DNA of 64,000 nt from Mesotaenium endlicherianum (lineage: Eukaryota; Streptophyta; Zygnematophyceae; Zygnematales; Mesotaeniaceae): contig WELA01003365.1 in assembly GCA_009602735.1 (NCBI GenBank), forward strand, positions 149,884-213,883. The letters are read 5' to 3'. Made by a program: the position numbers and the translations under genes. Each line of letters opens with the position of its first letter. The stretch's first letter is position 1. The notes below the pieces were generated by a model. It had not been told where the DNA came from. It searched no databases and saw nothing but the letters and a program-made list of their open reading frames with translations. Below are positions 58,083 to 64,000 of the stretch, in pieces.

Positions 58083-58167
58083 ATCCCTTCAACTTATCAT
58101 GTTGTCGCCTCGACAACACTGACACTAATTACAGCGTGCTGTCCCTTTCGGCCCCATCCTACTGCCA

Positions 58168-59840
58168 TTAGGAGGGAGATGTCCCTGAGGCTCTATACTC
58201 AGGAGAGCCAGACCTCCTCCTGTCTTGGGGTCTTCTAAAGCCTGTCAGAGAGGGAGGTTCCGTGTAAGGACCTCGCGGAGAACGCAGTAACTGGGTTGTT
58301 TCCTCCTGCACAGTCTGGAGGGAGGCAGCCTTCTCCTGGGCAGCCCTCAAATTGACAGGTACGCATACCGGCATCCCAGAAGGATGTTGCATGACATGAG
58401 CCAAGGGTACATGCCCTCTCTGCGAGGGAGATGCTGGCAGGCCTTCGGCTATTTCCCGAGCAGCCCTCCTGTCTGCCCTGTCTGACTGGGTCTCCTTGCC
58501 TGGAGATGGGCTGTGTCCTCTGGCAATTCCCAACGAAGTGATATCCTCCTCTTGAGCGAGTTGCTGCAGGGCCAACCCCGTCTTCTCCCTTACAGGGGAT
58601 GTGGCAGGTGTCAGGATCACGGCGGGGCTAGTGTCTTCCTCCTCGCCTTCCTCCTCGTCTTCCTCCGACTCCTCCTCCTCGCCGTCCCCTTGTTCCTCTG
58701 AGACTTCTGGGGTCTCCTCTGTCAGCTGCTCCAGCTCTTCCCGAGAAAAAAAGAATATCCTACTGACCTTCCCCTTTTGGGTGCTGGTGGGGGCTGCTGA
58801 GCCCGGACCGCATAGAGGTCCTTTTCCCCCTGCTTACTTGCCCATTTGGCATAAGCGTGCTTCCCTTTGGAGAATGACTCTCGGGCCCTGCTTCTGTCCC
58901 CCTGCATCTCCTGACTCATGCAGTCTCTAACTCCATCCAATCTTGGGTCCCAAGCCGCAATGTGAGGGGGCAATACTATGTTCCCCTTTAGGTCTGTCAG
59001 GAAATCCTCATCCGTCGCCCTGTCATTCTGCTGGTCCCTCATGTTGATGGTCATCCACCGCCAATCAGTGGGCTTTTGGAAGAAGGCAGGGTCTGTCCTT
59101 TTAAGAGTACAAGGGTACCAGTGCCTTGCAAAGTCCAGCTGACTGGTTTCCCTGGCCACGAATTCCCAGCTCCTCCTCTCCACCTCGTTGTATATGGCCT
59201 TGAACCTGTTATGGGGTGTTTAGTCCTTGAAGCTGTCCGCGTCCATGGGGATCATCCTGATGACCCTATCGGCCCCCCAGATACCAGGAATCGAGACAGC
59301 TCCTGCTTCGTACACCTAGGCCATTGCCTTGGCCTCTCCGATGGTATATCCTACCATCCTGGCGTAATCGTGGTAGAGGAGGAGCCCTGTGCCGACCTCT
59401 ATATACTTGTCAAAGTTTTCGGATGTCTCCCCTTCCTTCTGGAGGATTTCCTTCTGCGACTCACTGCGACTTCTCTGGGCATACTTGAAGGCCTCCTCCA
59501 GTAGATCAAAGCCCTTGCCCAGCACTGTGTAGCGGTAGCTGCTGATTCTCCTCTGTTCTTCTTCTTCAGCCTGCTGCTTCCGCTTCTCCTCAGCTTGCCT
59601 CTCCTCCTCTGCTTTCTTGGCCTCCTCTGCAGCTTTTCTGTCCATTTCTTCCTGCCTCAGTCTGGCCTGTTCCTCCTCCTCCTTCTTCTTCTGTGCTTCT
59701 TGCTGTTGTTGGAGTCGTTGTGATTCCCGAGCGAAGATGAAAGATGATTCGATGTCTCCACGGAATTGCAAGTATTCTGCATGTGCCTCTTCCGCCCTTC
59801 TCTTCCTCTTTAGTTCCGACTTTTGAGTCATCCTGCTCAA
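58168..59840 (-). pseudogene. A2 extra-ORF region (broken)
   Basis: Occupies the place of the A1 566-codon ORF and has the same plan. It has a long Glu/Lys/Gln coiled coil, a globular block (SYRYTVLGKGF, DYARMVGYT, RRSWEFVARE, PTDWRWMTI, LPPHIAAWDPRLDG), an acidic stretch and a tail with GHVPLAHVMQHPSGMPV. By eye only about half of the residues match A1. Broken. Confidence 0.8.
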
Positions 59841-60262
59841 TTATAAACACAATGCAGTTAGTGAAGTCATGATAGTTTGCCGCTACTGAGTGCCCTTGAT
59901 GAAGAGGAACACGATCGGGAGAGTTCCTAGTGTGGAATACCACGTGTGAGTGAATATAAGGGAAAATTGAGTTGGAGAGCAAGTGAGTGTGAGCGCAGGT
60001 TGAGTGTGTAATATGGTGATCAGAGAATACCACTCCCTCCAACTTTTAAAGGTGGGCTGCCTGTCACAACTGTCACTAACTGTCGCATCCCCCTCCAACT
60101 TATATGGAGACAGGACCTCTTGTCACCTCCCCGTGTCAACTGAAATGACTGTTAGGGAGGTGCCCCAGCCGCCCGAAGGTGAAACCGTTTCAACGCCCCT
60201 TTGGCATTGGTCAGCTGGTCTTTAAATTCCCAAGTGTCCCCAGAGGCATCGTAACCCTTCTA

Positions 60263-63200
60263 TCAGATGAGGTACTTCATGACATATTTAGACGATCGAC
60301 GGACCGAGCGAGCGTCTAAAATCTCATCGACCTCATACTCCTCAGGATCGCCGTCCCGGACAGCAGGGACCGGTCCCGGTTGGACAGGTAACCGACCTTC
60401 GAACAGTGTATCACCTTTGATGTATGGTCCCAGGAAGGAGACATTAAAGACCGGGTGACCCTTGTAGTCAGCTGACATGTTCAGTTTGTAAGCATTCTGA
60501 CCGACACGACGTACCACCGAATATGGACCGATCCATACAGGGCCAAGCTTTTTCTTGACCACACCAGGGAGGTACAGGTGCTGAGAATGCAGTTTGACTA
60601 AATCGCCCTTAGATAATGTNTCCCGACCAGCTCCCGACGGTGTTGATTATCGTATTTTTGTTGCTTTGTGCAGGTTTTGTTGGACTTCTGACAGGGTGTC
60701 AGCAAACTCCTGAGTTAACTGGAGGGAGACCGGGTTGTCAATCCCTTCAGGGTCAGTTAAAGACTCCCCCAGTACATCTATAGGAGACTTAGGGACTTTA
60801 CCCAGGCTGAGTTCAAAAGGAGTCTTGCCCGTTGACGTGTGCACCCCACTGTTGACCGCAAACTGAATTTGAGGCAACAGGTCATCCCAATTATCTTGTT
60901 TTTGGTTAATATATGCCCTCAGCACCTCCTGCTGAACTCGGTTAGTTCTTTCAGTCTGCCCATCAGTCTGAGGGTGGTTTGCTGTGCTGAGCAGCTGTTT
61001 GACTCCCATTAACCCCATTAAAGCTCTCCAGAACTTAGAGGTGAATTTTGAGTCTCTGTCTGAGATGATATTAGAAGGGAGCCCATGTTGGCATACTACA
61101 TGGTTGTAAAACTGTCTCGCTGTTTCGAGTGCAGTTCCTTTGACAGTTGTGGGGATGAAAATGACCATTTTTGTCAATTTATCCACGACTACCAGTATTG
61201 AATCATGCCCGTTGGCAGTTCTTGGTAGTGTGACCGTCCAGTCCATGGATATAGTTTCCCAGCGTCCAGCTGGTATGGGCAGTGGTTGCAAGAGACCTCC
61301 GGGTGGTGTGTGCCGAGACTTATTTCTCAGACACTGTTCACAGGACTTGACATATTTCAAGACGTCCCGAAGTAACCCCTCCCACTGATAATGTTTTGCC
61401 AGTTTGCCAACAGTTTTGGCCTACCCCAAATGTCCACCCAGTAGACTGTCATGCGCTTGACTCAGTAAGAGAAACCTTATTTCCAAGTTATTAGGAATGA
61501 CCAGCTTCAGCCTGCCTGAAGTGGTTTCAGTCACCCAGACCCCTCCCTTCAGCTTATACCCGAGTGCAGTAGCACGACACACACCAGTAGTGGGGCTGGG
61601 CTCAAATGTTGGGTCAGAAAGGTAGGCTTTCCTAAGTTGTTCAAGGAAGGACTTTTTCACCTTTAGTGAAGTGAGTGCACACAGGACTTTATCTACAGCA
61701 TGCTGACTAAAGTTCCTTTCTTGCAAGTCAGGTCTTCTAGAGAGTTCATCAGCAGGATTCAACTTCCCTGGTTTGTAGTCGATCTGGACTTGGAACTGCT
61801 CCAGCATCTGGCTCCAGAGGTTCTCCCTCCTCGACAGCTTGGACATCTTCTGAAAGTGAGTCAGAGCTAGATGATCTGTAATATTTTTAAAAGCTTTACC
61901 ATGTAAGTATGCTCTCCACTGTTTGAGTACATGAATGATAGCTAACAGCTCTTTATCATGCACTGAGTAATTAATCTCCGCTGGAGTAAATTTCATAGAC
62001 TCATACAACACAGGATGCCACTCCTGCCGTACCTTACCATCCTTAGCGGTTTTGACAGCAGGCTGCAACAAAATAGCACCCATGGCAAAGTCAGAGGCAT
62101 GAGTAACCACCTGCATCGGTTTGCTGGGGTCATACACGGCTAGCACTGGGACAGAACAAAGGGCATCTTTAAGGGTCTGGAAGGCAGCCTGCTGCTCTTC
62201 CCCCCACACATACCCGATGTCTTTCTTAGTAAAGTCAATCAGTTTACTGGCCTTTGTGGAATAATTCTCAATAAATCTCCTATAGTAGTTAGCCAACCCG
62301 AGGAAGGATCTAACTTCAGAGACAGACTGTGGTACTGGCCAGTCCCTTATGGTCTGGACTTTCTTAGGATCCACACTGATGCCCTCTTTACTGACAACGT
62401 GGCCTAAGAATTCAATACTTTCCTTAAAGAAATCACACTTGCTCATTTTAGCTTATAAGTGATTTTTCCGCAGAGTGTCCAGGACTGTTTTTAAGTGTTC
62501 AGTGTGCTGAGCTTCATCTTTAGAGAAAATTAAAATATCATCCAGGAAAACTTGCACAAACTTATCCAAATAAGGTCTGAAAATGTCATTCATAGCACCC
62601 ATAAAGGTAGCAGGAGCATTAGTCAGTCCAAATGGCATCACGTTGAACTCATAGTGTCCATAACGTGTGCGGAAAGCAGTCTTGTGTTCATCCCCCTCAG
62701 CAATTCTGATTTGATGATAACCACTCTTGAGATCTATCTTACTGAACACCTAAGCACCAGACAGGGTATCAAGCAAGTCCTCGATTCTGGGTAAAGCATA
62801 CTTGTTCTTTATTGTAATTCTGTTCAGGGCTCAGTAATCCACACACATCCGCATACTGCCATCCTTTTTCTTAATAATTAGGATGGATGCGCCGTACGGT
62901 GATTAACTGGGAGAATTATAACCATTTTCGTCAAGCTCTGCAATCTGTGTTTTCAACTCCTCGCTCTCCACATAAGACAAGCCATACGTGCGTTGCTGAG
63001 GTGGCTGACTCCCAGGTAATAAATCAATCCTATGATCTACTTCCCGCTTAGGGGGTAGTCCTGGAGGCATATTAAACACATGCGTGTACTGAGCAACAAT
63101 GTTTGCAGCAGTAGGGTGCTTCGGAGGGCTTACCTTTTTCTCCACCACTTCTTCAGGTTGAGGAGGTACCTCTCTTAGCAGCAGACAGAACATTCTGTCC

Positions 63201-63865
63201 TCCTTCTGGTTTCAGCTTTTGACGAACACCATTGCATTCAGCAATTTGCATCCTTCTGGAAGCCTCTTCTCTTCCTTCATTTGCCATCCACACAGGACAA
63301 GAGGAAGAGCACTGGTGGGTGCCAAGTCAGTCTGCCCATCACTGGCTCTTCTCACTTTAACTGTACCTCTGCTCCAACACACTTCAGCTTGATGACTATT
63401 AAGCCAGGACCTGCTTAGCACGAGGTCATAAAATCCAGTGTTGAGTACCTCAAATGTAAGCGTTTCAGTTAAAATTGCAATGCCAGAACTTAACTGGACC
63501 TCAATAGGCTTGGTTATAACTCCTCCCGAGATACTTGAGGCATCTCCAAGGAATATTTTTCTATTCCCTTGGGTGACAGTAGGCAGCCTTAGCCGCTTAA
63601 CTAAGTCCTGGTGGATAAAAGTATGTGACGCCCCTCCGTCAACAAATGCCCTCACCTTCCTACCTGCAATCATGCAATGCAGTAGGATAGGGGGGACTGT
63701 CTTTTCCTGACTTTCGCATTGTTCTCCTGACGTAGCAAAGAAATGTTGGACATCAGGTGGAACAAGAGCATCCAGAGTGTGCACTCTCTGGACGTCTATA
63801 TTGCTGATGGTCTCCTTTATCTGGTTGTCAGGCATGCATAGTGAATCCAGTTCAGCAGGACCCAT
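60263..63865 (-). pseudogene. A2 pol: protease to chromodomain (broken)
   Basis: Domains in order on the minus strand: protease ([10 protein letters not shown] near 63640), RT ([12 protein letters not shown] near 62630, VFLDDILIF near 62540), RNase H ([11 protein letters not shown] near 62075), integrase zinc region and core (61440-60900) and the start of a chromodomain (60263-60350). The protein is nearly identical to A1 wherever both can be compared. Several breaks; a single N at 60620 is an assembly join. Confidence 0.9.
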
Positions 63866-63939
63866 AATACCTGCTACGAGGGCAGCTAGTGACGACTCAC
63901 TATCTCTAGCATCCTCACAGTCAGTAGACTGGATTACTG

Positions 63940-64000
63940 ACTGTTGCTGTCTTTTAAAGGCTGGTCTTTTCTCTCGACCTTAGGCAGGTGCTTGACCGGA
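63940..64000 (-). pseudogene. A2 gag, last part at window edge
   Basis: The minus strand matches the end of A1 gag just after its zinc knuckle (compare 8905-8960). The rest lies outside the window. Confidence 0.7.

Larger units (their letters stand above)
57360..64000 (-). mobile_element. LTR retrotransposon A2 (family A), 5' end outside window
   Basis: A minus-strand copy inserted in C2. The target 5-mer on the visible side is CCTGC (57355-57359). Visible parts are the 3' LTR, polypurine tract, extra-ORF region, internal purine tracts, chromodomain, integrase, RNase H, RT, protease and the last codons of gag at the window edge. The pol region is close to A1, whereas the extra-ORF region is strongly diverged. 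It is broken (several breaks). Confidence 0.9.

Overview
The window looks like nuclear DNA of a streptophyte (a land plant or charophyte-grade alga). It holds an intron-split HY5-type bZIP gene, a spliceosomal U2B''-type gene, a REF/SRPP-like gene and a single-domain fasciclin gene. All complete retroelements carry a chromodomain (Ty3/gypsy chromoviruses). I cannot name the species.

Layout. 1-990 is the 3' end of an ankyrin-repeat gene. 991-4683 is AT-rich with no gene I can support. 4693-5449 is a small Mutator-like (MULE) element with 116-bp terminal inverted repeats and a 9-bp target duplication. About 5543-36022 was once one unit: a decayed element coding a Rep-like HUH endonuclease, with hairpin ends. 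It has been split by a large nest of LTR elements. Chromovirus B1 (+) entered it (target duplication TCGGT, 6097-34383). B1 was then hit by A1 (+, CCACT), a D solo LTR (GCATG) and B2 (-, TAAAG). B2 was itself hit by C1 (-, TTGTG) and an A-family LTR containing an assembly gap (CAGGC). A separate solo A LTR (AATTG) sits in the HUH gene. A 0.5-kb non-autonomous relative of the HUH element follows in tandem.

36.6-55.9 kb is a gene island: HY5-like (+), U2B'' (-), REF/SRPP-like (+), an unidentified Gln/Ala/Pro-rich gene (-) and fasciclin (+). These lie in convergent and divergent pairs and are not an operon. 55.9-64 kb is a second nest: a C-family element (C2) cut by A2, whose 5' end lies beyond the window.

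Most notable are the HUH/Rep-like element with its hairpin-bounded tandem derivative, and an extra 566-codon ORF between the chromodomain and the 3' LTR of family A. That ORF is present but strongly diverged in A2, although the two pol regions are nearly identical. Splice sites were placed by eye from GT/AG sites and reading-frame continuity. No database search was run.
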